Below are positions 50,960 to 60,327 of a stretch of DNA of 64,000 nucleotides, piece by piece. Both the position numbers and the translations under genes were made by a program. Position 1 is the first letter of the stretch. Every line of letters begins with the position of its first letter. Source of the stretch: Flavivirga abyssicola (lineage in GTDB: Bacteria > Bacteroidota > Bacteroidia > Flavobacteriales > Flavobacteriaceae); NCBI RefSeq assembly GCF_030540775.2, contig NZ_CP141266.1, positions 1,537,001-1,601,000 on the forward strand, read 5' to 3'. The notes below the pieces were generated by a model. That model ran no database searches. It worked only from the letters and a program-made list of their open reading frames with translations, and had not been told where the DNA came from.

Positions 50960-52529
50960 AACCATTAGAATTGGCACGCGCGATAGTGAATTAGCACTAT
51001 GGCAAGCCAAAATAGTACAACAACAACTCGAAAACTTAGGTCATAAAACACAATTAGTTCCTGTAAAATCTACTGGCGACTTAGTTTTAGACAAGCCTTT
51101 ATATGAATTAGGAATCACGGGTATTTTTACCAGAACCCTAGACATTGCCATGTTAAACCATGACATTGATATTGCCGTGCATTCATTAAAAGATGTACCA
51201 ACCGTTTTACCTAAAGGCATCATACAAGTCGCTGTTTTAAAACGGGGTAACGTCAATGACACTTTGGTTTTTAAAAATAATGAAGAATTTTTAGGATCGA
51301 AAGAAGCCGTTATTGCTACTGGAAGTTTACGTAGGCGTGCTCAATGGTTAAATAGGTTTCCAACACATAAAATTGTTAATCTGCGTGGTAATGTGAATTC
51401 ACGTTTACAAAAACTGGAAGATAATGCCGATTGGAATGGTGCTATATTTGCTGCTGCAGGTATTGGCCGTATTGGTATAAGACCAGAAGAAGCCATTAAT
51501 TTAGATTGGATGATTCCTGCACCGGCACAAGGTGCTATTATGATTACAGCTTTAGAAGAGGACGACTTTGTCAAAACGGCTTGTGCTGAATTAAATCATG
51601 AAGAAACTGAAATTTGCACTACCATTGAACGAGAATTTTTAAATAAATTAGAAGGCGGTTGTACGGCACCTATTGGTGCACTTGCCTATATTAAAAACGA
51701 AGAAATCAATTTTAAAGGTGTTTTATTAAGTGAAGATGGCTCTAAAAGAATTGATGTTACTCGTGTAAAAAAATTAGGCGAACATAACGACATGGCTTCG
51801 TTTTGTGCCGATTTTGTTATAGAACGAGGAGGCAAACGTTTAATGGATAGAATTAAACAGGCTAATAAAAAAACAAATGTCTATTCAACAAAATCATTCA
51901 CTGAAGACCAACGGCTTCTCTTTCATGAAAAAGTTGTTTCGGAAAGCACAGATTTTATAAAAATAAGTTTGAATAGAATTCATCCTAGAATCTTGAAAAA
52001 CAACATTCAAAATGTCGTTATTACTAGTAAAAATGCTGTAGAGTCTTTAATTACTAATTACAATTCCGCAGAATTACAGTTTAAAAATATTTACTGTGTA
52101 GGCAGACGTACAAAGCGTTTGGTAGAAAACAGAATTGGTAAAGTAACTCATTTTGAAAAAAGCGCAAAAAAGTTAGCCGAGTACTTAGTTGAATATATGG
52201 AAGGCGCTGAAGTCACTTACTTTTGTAGTGATTTAAGACTGGATGATTTACCAACTATTTTAACAGAAAACAATATAAAGGTGCACGAAGTAGAGGCTTA
52301 TCAAACGAAGTTTGATGGTATAAAAGTAGATGATTCTGTTGAATGTGTTATGTTTTACAGCCCCTCTACCGTACAAAGTTTTGTGCAAAAAAATGATGCA
52401 GATGTTATTGCCTTTTGTATTGGAGACACCACCGCAAAAGAAGCAAAAAAGCATTTTAAAGATGTTAGAGTTGCTAAAATACCAACTGTAGAAAGTGTGA
52501 TTGAGTTAGTTAATGAACATTATGTTTAA
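50952..52529 (+). CDS. hemCD: Fused hydroxymethylbilane synthase / uroporphyrinogen-III synthase
   Basis: 525 residues. Residues 1 to about 300 are porphobilinogen deaminase (IRIGTRDSELALWQAKIVQQ, DIAVHSLKDVPTVLP, and the dipyrromethane cysteine in LEGGCTAPIGALA). From about 315 the uroporphyrinogen-III synthase domain follows (NVVITSKNAVESLI, CVGRRTKRLV, VMFYSPSTVQSFV). The two activities are usually separate proteins; the fusion is known in Bacteroidota. They convert four porphobilinogens to uroporphyrinogen III. It overlaps both neighbours, so translation is coupled. Confidence 0.92.
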   Translation: MSKTIRIGTRDSELALWQAKIVQQQLENLGHKTQLVPVKSTGDLVLDKPLYELGITGIFTRTLDIAMLNHDIDIAVHSLKDVPTVLPKGIIQVAVLKRGNVNDTLVFKNNEEFLGSKEAVIATGSLRRRAQWLNRFPTHKIVNLRGNVNSRLQKLEDNADWNGAIFAAAGIGRIGIRPEEAINLDWMIPAPAQGAIMITALEEDDFVKTACAELNHEETEICTTIEREFLNKLEGGCTAPIGALAYIKNEEINFKGVLLSEDGSKRIDVTRVKKLGEHNDMASFCADFVIERGGKRLMDRIKQANKKTNVYSTKSFTEDQRLLFHEKVVSESTDFIKISLNRIHPRILKNNIQNVVITSKNAVESLITNYNSAELQFKNIYCVGRRTKRLVENRIGKVTHFEKSAKKLAEYLVEYMEGAEVTYFCSDLRLDDLPTILTENNIKVHEVEAYQTKFDGIKVDDSVECVMFYSPSTVQSFVQKNDADVIAFCIGDTTAKEAKKHFKDVRVAKIPTVESVIELVNEHYV

Positions 52530-52831
52530 TGATCTATCTAACAGCCTTATTATTTGTAAAAGAAGGAAAAGAGAACGTCTTTAATGAATATGAATCTTTA
52601 GTGCTTCCAATAATAAATAACTATAACGGAAAGTTAATTTATAGAATTAGACCAACACAAGATAGTTTTATTAATTCTGAAGACCAATTACCTTATGAAA
52701 TACATTTTATTTCATTTGAAACTGATGAAGATTTTACGAATTTTATAAATGATGACAAAAGAAAACGTTTTGAAAAATTAAAAGCAGATTCTATAAAATC
52801 TACTTTTATAACAAAAGGTGAAAAATTATAA
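52529..52831 (+). CDS. Small DUF1330/ABM-like protein
   Basis: 100 residues. Its ATG overlaps the hemCD stop (TAATG). The sequence YLTALLFVKEGKENVFNEYE, LYRIRP-like IYRIRPTQDSF and HFISFETDEDFTNFINDDK fits the ferredoxin-like DUF1330/antibiotic-monooxygenase superfamily. Members are small dimeric enzymes or binders; heme-degrading monooxygenases belong to the same superfamily, which is suggestive in a heme operon, but no catalytic residues are clear. Confidence 0.6.
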   Translation: MIYLTALLFVKEGKENVFNEYESLVLPIINNYNGKLIYRIRPTQDSFINSEDQLPYEIHFISFETDEDFTNFINDDKRKRFEKLKADSIKSTFITKGEKL

Positions 52832-52848
52832 TACTAATATCCCTATTT

Positions 52849-52967
52849 GTCACACTGAGCGCAGTCGAAGTGTCCATATAGGAATACATTATATAAATAT
52901 TTAAGTTTCAATTAAAAAGAAGATTCCCGTCTTACTGAAACAAGTTCAGCACAAGTCGCAGGAATAA
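52849..52967. repeat. Dispersed repeats between the hemCD unit and hemE
   Basis: GTCACACTGAGCGCAGTCGA then AGTG, followed by an AT-rich part and GATTCCCGTCTTACTGAAAC ... CAGGAATAAC, whose ends (GATTCCCG, CAGGAAT) are imperfectly complementary. Both belong to flavobacterial intergenic repeat families. They separate hemE from the upstream coupled genes. Confidence 0.5.
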
Positions 52968-52976
52968 CAAAAAAAT

Positions 52977-54008
52977 ATGAGTATAAAGAACGATTTATTT
53001 TTAAGAGCTTTAAAAGGAGAAACCGTTAATCGCCCACCAGTTTGGATGATGCGTCAAGCCGGACGTTACTTACCTGAATTCATAGCGATTCGTGAGAAAT
53101 ACGATTTCTTTACACGTTGTAGAACGCCAGAACTTGCTAGTGAAATTACCGTACAGCCTATTAGACGCTACGGAATGGATGCTGCTATTTTATTTAGTGA
53201 TATTTTGGTTATTCCTCAAGCTATGAATATTGAGGTGCAAATGAAACCTAATTTTGGTCCGTATTTGCCAAATCCTGTCCGTACTCAAAAAGATGTCGAC
53301 AATGCTATTGTTCCAGACGTAAAAGTAGAACTTGATTATGTATATCAAGCTATAAAGGCAACGAAAGAATTACTTAATGATGATATTCCGTTAATTGGGT
53401 TTGCAGGTTCACCATGGACCATTTTATGCTATTGTGTGCAAGGTCAGGGGAGCAAAACCTTTGATAAAGCCAAAGAATTTTGTTTTACCAACCCAATTGC
53501 AGCACACCAATTACTTCAAAAAATAACAGATACAACCATTGCTTATTTAAAAGAGAAAGTAAAAGCAGGTGTTAATGCCGTACAAGTATTCGACTCTTGG
53601 GGTGGCATGCTATCACCGGTTGACTATCAGGAATTCTCCTGGCAATATATTAACCAAATTATTGAAGCCTTAAAAGACGACGCTCCAGTAATAGCTTTCG
53701 GAAAAGGTTGCTGGTTTGCTCTTGGAGACATGGCAAAAAGTAATGCATCTGCTTTAGGTGTAGACTGGACGTGTTCACCAAGAAATGCGCGTTATTTAAC
53801 AGGTGGGAACATCACCCTTCAAGGAAATTTTGATCCATCTCGTTTGCTATCGCCGCCTTCAGAAATAAAGAAAATGGTACACCAAATGATTAATGATTTT
53901 GGTAAAGACAAATATATTGTAAATCTAGGCCATGGTATTTTACCTAACATTCCGTTAGACCATGCCAAAGCATTTATTGATGCAGTAAAAGAATATAGTC
54001 CCTCTTAA
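52977..54008 (+). CDS. hemE: Uroporphyrinogen decarboxylase
   Basis: 343 residues. The N-terminal signature [17 protein letters not shown] carries the catalytic arginines, and [20 protein letters not shown] and [13 protein letters not shown] are conserved. It decarboxylates the four acetate groups of uroporphyrinogen III to give coproporphyrinogen III in the cytosol. It follows hemCD in the pathway and in the genome. Confidence 0.95.
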   Translation: MSIKNDLFLRALKGETVNRPPVWMMRQAGRYLPEFIAIREKYDFFTRCRTPELASEITVQPIRRYGMDAAILFSDILVIPQAMNIEVQMKPNFGPYLPNPVRTQKDVDNAIVPDVKVELDYVYQAIKATKELLNDDIPLIGFAGSPWTILCYCVQGQGSKTFDKAKEFCFTNPIAAHQLLQKITDTTIAYLKEKVKAGVNAVQVFDSWGGMLSPVDYQEFSWQYINQIIEALKDDAPVIAFGKGCWFALGDMAKSNASALGVDWTCSPRNARYLTGGNITLQGNFDPSRLLSPPSEIKKMVHQMINDFGKDKYIVNLGHGILPNIPLDHAKAFIDAVKEYSPS

Positions 54009-54099
54009 TTTCCCCCAAGGAAAGAAACTACTACGTGAGTAAATAGCTTTAAATTTTTAATTATTTTGATAAATTTTAATAATTTAACGTAATTAATTC

Positions 54100-54118
54100 C
54101 CTCTCCTTTGGAGAGGGC
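54100..54118. repeat. Short palindrome before the EI24 gene
   Basis: CCCTCTCC and GGAGAGGG form a perfect stem with a 3-nt loop. It is followed by CTAGGGAG and not by a T-run, so it is more likely a repeat relic than a terminator. Confidence 0.4.
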
Positions 54119-54132
54119 TAGGGAGAAGCTTT

Positions 54133-54888
54133 ATGATTAAAAACATAATATTAGGAATCAAAGCATATTTCGGGGCTTTTAGTTTAATCTCTAAACTAAA
54201 GCTTTGGAAATATTTTGCAATTCCTATGCTCATAAGTTTTATAACTGCTATTGTTGTTTTTACTTCAGCCTATGGATTATCTGATAATGTAGGGGCTTTT
54301 ATTTCGAAAATCTGGATATGGGATTGGGGAAAAGAAACCTTTACAACAATTAGTTCTTTTATCGGCGGGCTCTTTATAGTTGTTATCGGGTTAATCCTTT
54401 TCAAACATATCATCATGGCATTATCAGCGCCATTTATGAGTCCTGTATCCGAAAAAATAGAAGCACATTTAACAGGAAATACACAACACGCACATAGAAA
54501 CACAACATTTTTGCAACAACTTTGGCGTGGTATAAGAATTAATGGAAGAAACTTACTCATGGAACTCGTATTAACCATTCCAATACTTCTTTTAAAGTTT
54601 ATACCGTTTGTTAATATCTTTTCTACTATATTACTCTTTTTAGTCCAAGCCTATTATGCTGGTTTTGGTAATATGGATTACACCTTAGAGCGCCATTTTA
54701 AATATCAGCAAAGCACGGCATTTGTTAGAAGAAATCGCGGTTTGGCCATTGGTAATGGTATTGTATTTATCTTGTTTTTATTAATTCCTGTTATTGGTGT
54801 TATACTGGTATTGCCATTATCGGTAACTGCCGCAACAACAAAAACAGTAGAAGCGCTTCAATTAAAAACCAAGCTTCATAATGCTTAG
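54133..54888 (+). CDS. EI24/CysZ-like membrane protein
   Basis: 251 residues with about four TM helices (FAIPMLISFITAIVVFTSAY, SFIGGLFIVVIGLILFKHII, ELVLTIPILLLKFIPFVNIF, NGIVFILFLLIPVIGVILVL). The loop ALSAPFMSPVSEKIEAHLTG is the EI24 (PF07264) signature, shared with the sulfate permease CysZ. A transport role is possible; its place in the heme cluster may be coincidental. It overlaps the following GNAT gene by 8 bp. Confidence 0.82.
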   Translation: MIKNIILGIKAYFGAFSLISKLKLWKYFAIPMLISFITAIVVFTSAYGLSDNVGAFISKIWIWDWGKETFTTISSFIGGLFIVVIGLILFKHIIMALSAPFMSPVSEKIEAHLTGNTQHAHRNTTFLQQLWRGIRINGRNLLMELVLTIPILLLKFIPFVNIFSTILLFLVQAYYAGFGNMDYTLERHFKYQQSTAFVRRNRGLAIGNGIVFILFLLIPVIGVILVLPLSVTAATTKTVEALQLKTKLHNA

Positions 54889-55423
54889 TTTTAATGGGTA
54901 TCATATAGAACCTATCCAATTACAAGACGCTTGGAATTTATGCAATTTTATTACCGCAAATGAGGATCGGTTAAAACGCTATTTTCCTAAAACATTAGCA
55001 CAAAATTTAACACCAGATTTATCCAAGTTCTTTGTAGAGAAAAAAGTAAAACAATTTAGCTTAAAAGAAGAGTTTCTGTTTACTATTAAAGAGAAAGTAC
55101 CAAAGGAATTAGTTGGCTTGATTTATATAAAAGAACTTGACTGGGATAAAAAGCAAGGTGAGTTTGCTTATTGTATTGGCTACCCTTTTGAAGGAGAAGG
55201 AATCATGACTAAAGCTATTAGCTACTTATCAGATTTCGCTTTTTCTGACTTAAACTTAAAAACGCTTCAAATTATTGTTCACAAAGACAATATAGCCAGC
55301 GTAAGGGTTGCTGAAAATTGCAATTTCACATGGATTAAAACACTTAAAAATGAATATACTCCTCCTGGAGAAGCTTCTTTAAATATGGAATTATATGAAT
55401 TATATAAAGAGATTGAACACTAA
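54881..55423 (+). CDS. GNAT-family N-acetyltransferase
   Basis: 180 residues of the RimJ/RimL-type GNAT fold: YHIEPIQLQDAWNLCNFITA, then ELVGLIYIKELDWDKKQGEF, and the acetyl-CoA region GYPFEGEGIMTKAISYLSDF with KTLQIIVHKDNIASVRVAEN. It transfers an acetyl group to an unidentified amine, perhaps a protein N-terminus. It is coupled by an 8-bp overlap to the EI24 gene and abuts hemF with no gap. Confidence 0.83.
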   Translation: MLSFNGYHIEPIQLQDAWNLCNFITANEDRLKRYFPKTLAQNLTPDLSKFFVEKKVKQFSLKEEFLFTIKEKVPKELVGLIYIKELDWDKKQGEFAYCIGYPFEGEGIMTKAISYLSDFAFSDLNLKTLQIIVHKDNIASVRVAENCNFTWIKTLKNEYTPPGEASLNMELYELYKEIEH

Positions 55424-56332
55424 ATGAAAGACAAATTCTATCAATACATACAAGATTTACAAGATCGCATCACATCAAAACTTGAAGCAATCGATGGTAA
55501 AGCTAAATTTCAACAAGATATATGGAAACGACCCGAAGGTGGTGGTGGACGTACCAGAGTTATTGAAAACGGACATGTTTTTGAAAAAGGAGGTGTAAAT
55601 ATTTCTGGTGTTCATGGCAAACTTCCAAAATCGATGCAAGCCTATTTTAAAGTAGGTGATGTTGATTTTTTCGCCTGTGGATTAAGTTTAGTGTTACACC
55701 CTAAAAACCCCATGGTTCCAACAGTTCATGCTAACTGGCGTTATTTTGAAATGTATGACAAACAAGGAGAAATTATTGATAGTTGGTTTGGTGGCGGACA
55801 AGATTTAACGCCTTATTATTTGTTTGAAGACGATGCTACACATTTTCATCAAACTTGTAAAACAGCTTGCGATAATCATAACCCAGAATTTTATCCAAAA
55901 TATAAAGCCCGTTGCGACGAATATTTTTATAACGCACATCGTAATGAAGGTAGAGGTATAGGTGGTTTGTTTTTCGATTATTGTAAAGCTTCAGAAACCA
56001 TGACCATGGAAAATTGGTATGACTTTGTAACCGAAGTTGGTGATAGTTTTTTGGAAGCTTACGTACCCATTGTTGAAAAACGGAAAGCATTAAAATACAC
56101 AGAAGCCCAACGAAATTGGCAGGAAATTCGTCGCGGGCGTTATGTGGAGTTTAATTTAGTACATGATAAAGGAACCCTTTTTGGTCTAAAAACAAACGGG
56201 CGTATAGAAAGTATTTTAATGAGTTTACCTCCTCATGTACAATGGGTTTACGATCATCAACCTGAAGCTGGAAGTGAAGAAGAAAAATTAATAAATATTT
56301 TAAAAAACCCAATAGATTGGGTAAACAAATAA
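55424..56332 (+). CDS. hemF: Oxygen-dependent coproporphyrinogen III oxidase
   Basis: 302 residues. Family blocks include EGGGGRTRVIENGHVFEKGG, PTVHANWRYFEMYDKQG, WFGGGQDLTPYYLFEDD and RYVEFNLVHDKGTLFGLKTN. It uses molecular oxygen to convert coproporphyrinogen III to protoporphyrinogen IX, indicating aerobic heme synthesis. Its ATG directly follows the GNAT stop codon. Confidence 0.94.
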   Translation: MKDKFYQYIQDLQDRITSKLEAIDGKAKFQQDIWKRPEGGGGRTRVIENGHVFEKGGVNISGVHGKLPKSMQAYFKVGDVDFFACGLSLVLHPKNPMVPTVHANWRYFEMYDKQGEIIDSWFGGGQDLTPYYLFEDDATHFHQTCKTACDNHNPEFYPKYKARCDEYFYNAHRNEGRGIGGLFFDYCKASETMTMENWYDFVTEVGDSFLEAYVPIVEKRKALKYTEAQRNWQEIRRGRYVEFNLVHDKGTLFGLKTNGRIESILMSLPPHVQWVYDHQPEAGSEEEKLINILKNPIDWVNK

Positions 56333-56359
56333 ACGCATTAACGAATAAACGTTTTAAAA

Positions 56360-57349
56360 ATGTATCCATTAAAAAGAAATAGAAGACTAAGAACTGGTGA
56401 AGCCATTCGTTCTTTAGTTCGTGAAACTATAATTACTCCTAATGATTTTTTAGTACCTCTGTTTGTTGTAGAAGGAAAAGGTATTAAAGATGAAATTCCA
56501 TCCATGCCAAATTATTTCCGCTATAGTTTGGATTTACTTGAAGGTGAAGTAAAAGAATTATGGAAATTAGGTTTAAAATCGGTATTGCTTTTTGTAAAAG
56601 TTCCAGATAATTTAAAAGACAATAAAGGCTCAGAAGCTTTAAATCCTAACGGACTCATGCAACGTGCTATTAAAACGGTTAAAAATGCATGTCCTGATAT
56701 GTTAGTTATGACTGATGTAGCCCTTGATCCTTATTCAGCCTACGGACATGATGGTATTATTGAAAACGGACAAGTTTTGAATGATGAAACTGTTGACGTT
56801 TTAAGTGAAATGAGTGTATCACATGCGGCGGCAGGTGCTAATTTTGTTGCTCCTAGTGATATGATGGATGGTCGCATTTTGTCTATTCGCGAAGCTTTAG
56901 AAGATGAAGGTTTTATCAATACTGGCATTATGAGCTACTCGGCAAAATATGCCTCAGCGTTTTATGGGCCTTTTCGTGATGCATTAGACTCTGCTCCTGT
57001 GGATTTAGCAGATATTCCAAAAGACAAAAAAACATATCAAATGGATTACGCTAATCGTTTTGAAGCTATTAGAGAAACCGAAATGGATATAGATGAAGGC
57101 GCCGATATTGTTATGGTAAAACCAGGTATTTCATATTTGGATATATTAAGAGAAATTAAAAATGACGTTGATGTTCCTGTTGCAGTATATCAGGTGTCCG
57201 GAGAATATGCTATGATTAAAGCAGCAGCAGAAAAAGGCTGGTTGGATCACGACCAAATTATGATGGAAACAACTACCGCATTTAAGCGTGCAGGTGCCGA
57301 TATTATAGCTTCTTATTTTGCTAAAGACGTGATTAAGTTATTGTCCTAA
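56360..57349 (+). CDS. hemB: Porphobilinogen synthase (delta-aminolevulinic acid dehydratase)
   Basis: 329 residues. The catalytic lysines are in MSYSAKYASAFYGPF and ADIVMVKPGISYLDIL. The metal-site segment reads TDVALDPYSAYGHDGI without the cysteine triad, so it should be a magnesium-type rather than zinc-type enzyme. It condenses two aminolevulinates into porphobilinogen, feeding hemCD upstream in the same operon. Confidence 0.94.
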   Translation: MYPLKRNRRLRTGEAIRSLVRETIITPNDFLVPLFVVEGKGIKDEIPSMPNYFRYSLDLLEGEVKELWKLGLKSVLLFVKVPDNLKDNKGSEALNPNGLMQRAIKTVKNACPDMLVMTDVALDPYSAYGHDGIIENGQVLNDETVDVLSEMSVSHAAAGANFVAPSDMMDGRILSIREALEDEGFINTGIMSYSAKYASAFYGPFRDALDSAPVDLADIPKDKKTYQMDYANRFEAIRETEMDIDEGADIVMVKPGISYLDILREIKNDVDVPVAVYQVSGEYAMIKAAAEKGWLDHDQIMMETTTAFKRAGADIIASYFAKDVIKLLS

Positions 57350-57392
57350 ATAAAAAGAGGGAATCCAAAAAGGCAAATAAAAATTGAATATC

Positions 57393-57457
57393 TGGTTGAG
57401 TGCAATCGAAACCTCCTTGTTTAATGAGGTATTTTAGTTCTCGACTGCGCTCGAACG
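57393..57457. repeat. Dispersed GGTTGAGTGC/GCGCTCGAAC repeat
   Basis: GGTTGAGTGCAATCGAAACC at the left and GTTCTCGACTGCGCTCGAAC at the right, with ACCTC/GAGGT arms between. It is the same family as the GAGCGCAGTCGA repeat at 52849 and separates the heme operon from the convergent gene. Confidence 0.5.
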
Positions 57458-57500
57458 GACAATCAAGAATCTTTAAAAACAGCATTTATTTTTTAAAGAT

Positions 57501-58772
57501 TTACTTAGAAAAAAGAGATTCTCCAAGATTTAATCCCCAATTAATTCCTAACAAAGTAACAAGGTTATCATCTTGAGGAAAATCTTTACCAAACCCTCCC
57601 GTTATACTAATCTTTTTATTAACTTGATACGTTATGTTTCCGACCGATCTAAACTCATCTCCATCTCCCGAACGTTCTAAATACTCATAAGAAAATTTGA
57701 GTTTGTTTAGTTCAAGTTCCACCTTACCTCCATAATCCCAAAAGTGCTCTTTAAAATATTGGCCGCCACTATTTATATTAAATCCGTCATCAACATATTT
57801 CCCTATGCCATAAAAATGAAGGTAATTTTCATCATTAAATTTAACAGCTACATCCGCCGTCAACCAAGCTCCAAATCTATTGGCTGTCGATGAATTTATT
57901 TCATTTTCTTTAAAAAGCAAACTATGCCCAATAGCACCGTCTAATCGGAAAATAGGTTTTATCGTTTTAGGATTATTTACAAAGTTTTTAATGTTTTCAC
58001 ATCTGTCTTTAAAATATCCCGAGACCAGTTCTTCTTTAGTAATATTTAACTTATTGATACTCATTAATATGTTTTTTCCTCTTTCAGCAAAGGGATCTAT
58101 ATCATCCGAATCTTGAGTTGCTAATACTCTATCGATAAAATCTTTAGCCAAACCATGAAATTTATCGCTCAAAGCTTGATCTGTATCAATGGCACTACAA
58201 CTTCCACTTCCGGGGATATTAATACCTTCGGCAATAAAATATTCTTCGAATAACTTATTTAAGGGGCTCGCAACCCCGTTATCTATTTCTTGGATTGTAT
58301 TCTGGATTTTCTTTAACCTGTCTGCGTTGTAAAACTTTAAAATAGTTGTTCTATAACCTATAGCTAAGACTTTTTTTTCTTCTGCAAATCCTTCAAACTT
58401 TTTATCTATATAGCCCATCGAAAAAGAAGAATTTGTTTTTAAGCCAATAAACGGATCTATATAAGTCTTATTCTTTTCATTGGTTTTTATCCCTCTATAT
58501 TTCTCATAGGAACGCTCTGTTTCAAAATCTATAAGCCAATAAGGGTTCACTTCAAGAGCTAAGTTTGTATTGGAAAATCCGTTAGATAAATATAAGCCAA
58601 GCGCTTTAAGATTATCCGGTGTATTAATTTGCGTGGGAGTTTCATCTAATAAAGTAAATGCTGGGTTGGTCGTACTTTCAAAATTAAAATCATTTATAGA
58701 CGCTTTTTGTTGTGCTAATAATATAGAACAACCAAAAAAGAATAAAAACGGAATACATTTAATTTTTATCAT
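57501..58772 (-). CDS. Secreted, probable outer-membrane protein of unknown function
   Basis: 423 residues with signal peptide MIKIKCIPFLFFFGCSILLA then QQ. The N-terminal motif INDFNFESTTNPAFTLLDET and C-terminal alternating strands (RFGAWLTADVAVKFNDENYL, KVELELNKLKFSYEYLERSG, ISITGGFGKDF) suggest a beta-barrel or outer-membrane-associated fold, with a helical middle segment (150-270). Last gene of a four-gene leftward cluster (60197 to 57501) whose members I cannot assign to a known system. Confidence 0.6.
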   Translation of the reverse strand: MIKIKCIPFLFFFGCSILLAQQKASINDFNFESTTNPAFTLLDETPTQINTPDNLKALGLYLSNGFSNTNLALEVNPYWLIDFETERSYEKYRGIKTNEKNKTYIDPFIGLKTNSSFSMGYIDKKFEGFAEEKKVLAIGYRTTILKFYNADRLKKIQNTIQEIDNGVASPLNKLFEEYFIAEGINIPGSGSCSAIDTDQALSDKFHGLAKDFIDRVLATQDSDDIDPFAERGKNILMSINKLNITKEELVSGYFKDRCENIKNFVNNPKTIKPIFRLDGAIGHSLLFKENEINSSTANRFGAWLTADVAVKFNDENYLHFYGIGKYVDDGFNINSGGQYFKEHFWDYGGKVELELNKLKFSYEYLERSGDGDEFRSVGNITYQVNKKISITGGFGKDFPQDDNLVTLLGINWGLNLGESLFSK

Positions 58773-58789
58773 TTCGCTTCATTTTGAAA

Positions 58790-59212
58790 TTATGTAAATA
58801 ATACTTCTATTCTTTTCGAAACACTAAACGTCTCATCATCTGCCCTTCCCATATCATACTCTTTATCGTTATTTTGATACTTTGATTCATAGTCTTTACT
58901 ATTTAACGTATCTGTTAGGTTATACCTTATAGTTGTAGTCTTAACTATTTGCTCCTTTAAATCAATGTTATCGACAATAAAATTTGTTCTTATTTTAATG
59001 GTAGGTTTTCTTTCTAAACGAGTTTTTAAAATTTCTGCATGAAACTTATTGGAACCGGCTTTTTCCACGTTAACCTTTCTCCATTTTCTAGGTTCTTCTT
59101 TATTATAAATGGTAACTAAAACCTTATTAGAACCGTCCAAAAGAGCATCGCTTGAGGGTTTTATTATAATATCCAGAGGATTATCATCCAATTTAGTTTC
59201 AAAAGTTTCCAT
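58790..59212 (-). CDS. Hypothetical soluble protein
   Basis: 140 residues, METFETKLDDNPLDIIIKPS, then SDALLDGSNKVLVTIYNKEE and RLERKPTIKIRTNFIVDN. It has no signal or TM segment and looks beta-rich. No recognised family. It is third in the leftward cluster, 23 bp downstream of the membrane protein gene. Confidence 0.55.
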   Translation of the reverse strand: METFETKLDDNPLDIIIKPSSDALLDGSNKVLVTIYNKEEPRKWRKVNVEKAGSNKFHAEILKTRLERKPTIKIRTNFIVDNIDLKEQIVKTTTIRYNLTDTLNSKDYESKYQNNDKEYDMGRADDETFSVSKRIEVLFT

Positions 59213-59235
59213 GGTTGTTTTATTCTTTTTAAATT

Positions 59236-59955
59236 CTATTTAATTGTAGTTTCTATAAGCTCTTCTATATTCTCAACGTCAAGCTTATAATCACAAAGTT
59301 TAGGGACATCTATAATCTTAATAATAGTATCCTTTTTTAAATTTACGAATTTTAGAGCTATTTTTTTATCTTCTGAAAACTTAGCTGCAATACTTATCAT
59401 ATTCTCTTTAATATGTCGTGTAATATTAATTTTTTGAGCCTTCTTATACGCTTTTAAATTCTCATCTTCATAATTTAAAATTTTATCTTTTCGTTTATCA
59501 ACCTTTTCACGTTTTTCTCGCTCTTCTTTTTCTATATTAATAGAATACAAAGCTACAGAACCTCCAATTAAAATAGCTATAGTTGCCAAAGCAACCCACT
59601 TTTTAGCTTGAGTAATATCTTTTTTTAAACCATAAACTAACTTTCCATAAGCATCGTTAATTTGCAAAGGACTTCTCAAGTCCAGCTTTTCTAACTGCAC
59701 ACTTTGTCCTACCGAAATTTTAAACATTGCTAAAAACAGAATGATATAAGGTAAAACAAAAGCTAAATATACCTTCACATTGGTAGTGGAAGTAATTAAA
59801 TTAGCTGTCAAACCAATTAGGGTATAAAACCCTAACAACGCTTTTAAATAATTATTGTAATTTGTTAAATGTTTATTGAGATCAACAAATGTCCCATGAA
59901 CTGTTTCTTGACCTTTGGCAAGCCAAAAGCTATCAAAATCTTTTAATTCCCTCAT
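59236..59955 (-). CDS. Hypothetical membrane protein with C-terminal soluble part
   Basis: 239 residues. An N-terminal soluble stretch (ELKDFDSFWLAKGQETVHGT) is followed by three hydrophobic segments (ALLGFYTLIGLTANLITST, VYLAFVLPYIILFLAMFKIS, WVALATIAILIGGSVALYSI) and then a charged, possibly coiled-coil region (KEEREKREKVDKRKDKILNY) to the end. No recognised family. Its ATG overlaps the stop of the upstream zinc-ribbon-like gene by 4 bp. Confidence 0.6.
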   Translation of the reverse strand: MRELKDFDSFWLAKGQETVHGTFVDLNKHLTNYNNYLKALLGFYTLIGLTANLITSTTNVKVYLAFVLPYIILFLAMFKISVGQSVQLEKLDLRSPLQINDAYGKLVYGLKKDITQAKKWVALATIAILIGGSVALYSINIEKEEREKREKVDKRKDKILNYEDENLKAYKKAQKINITRHIKENMISIAAKFSEDKKIALKFVNLKKDTIIKIIDVPKLCDYKLDVENIEELIETTIK

Positions 59956-60197
59956 TTTTGTTTTATTTTTAAGTATACTCTTTGACTATGTCCACAAGTA
60001 CATTTAATGACTAGATAATCGTCAAACGTGTTTGTTTTTACTATTTCATTATGTCTTAAGGGATTAAACTCTACTTCTACAACTGGTCTGCTAATAACCG
60101 TATATATTGAAGAAATAATTACACTAAACGTTTCATTGCATTCTTTTTTTGCACAAGTAACTTCTGCAAGCTCATAGGATGGTTTTTTGGTTGTCAT
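59952..60197 (-). CDS. Small zinc-ribbon-like protein
   Basis: 81 residues from ATG at 60195-60197 (MTTKKPSYELAEVTCAKKEC). The frame extends 55 codons upstream, but that part overlaps the divergent gene and is unlikely. Two cysteine pairs, VTCAKKECNETF and VIKCTCGHSQRV, could bind one zinc. It is first in the leftward cluster and translationally coupled (ATGA) to the membrane protein gene. Confidence 0.6.
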   Translation of the reverse strand: MTTKKPSYELAEVTCAKKECNETFSVIISSIYTVISRPVVEVEFNPLRHNEIVKTNTFDDYLVIKCTCGHSQRVYLKIKQK

Positions 60198-60327
60198 AAA
60201 TTTGCTTTTTTTAATTATGCTATTAAATAAGAAACTCGAAAGAGAGAAAATCCATACCAACCAACAGTATTTACTTACACAAGTTACAAAATAAATTTTA
60301 ACTATTTTAGCCATAAATTGATTTTTA

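Noticed and set aside
54100-54118. Intrinsic terminator after hemE
   Set aside because: The stem is perfect, but no T-run follows in either direction.
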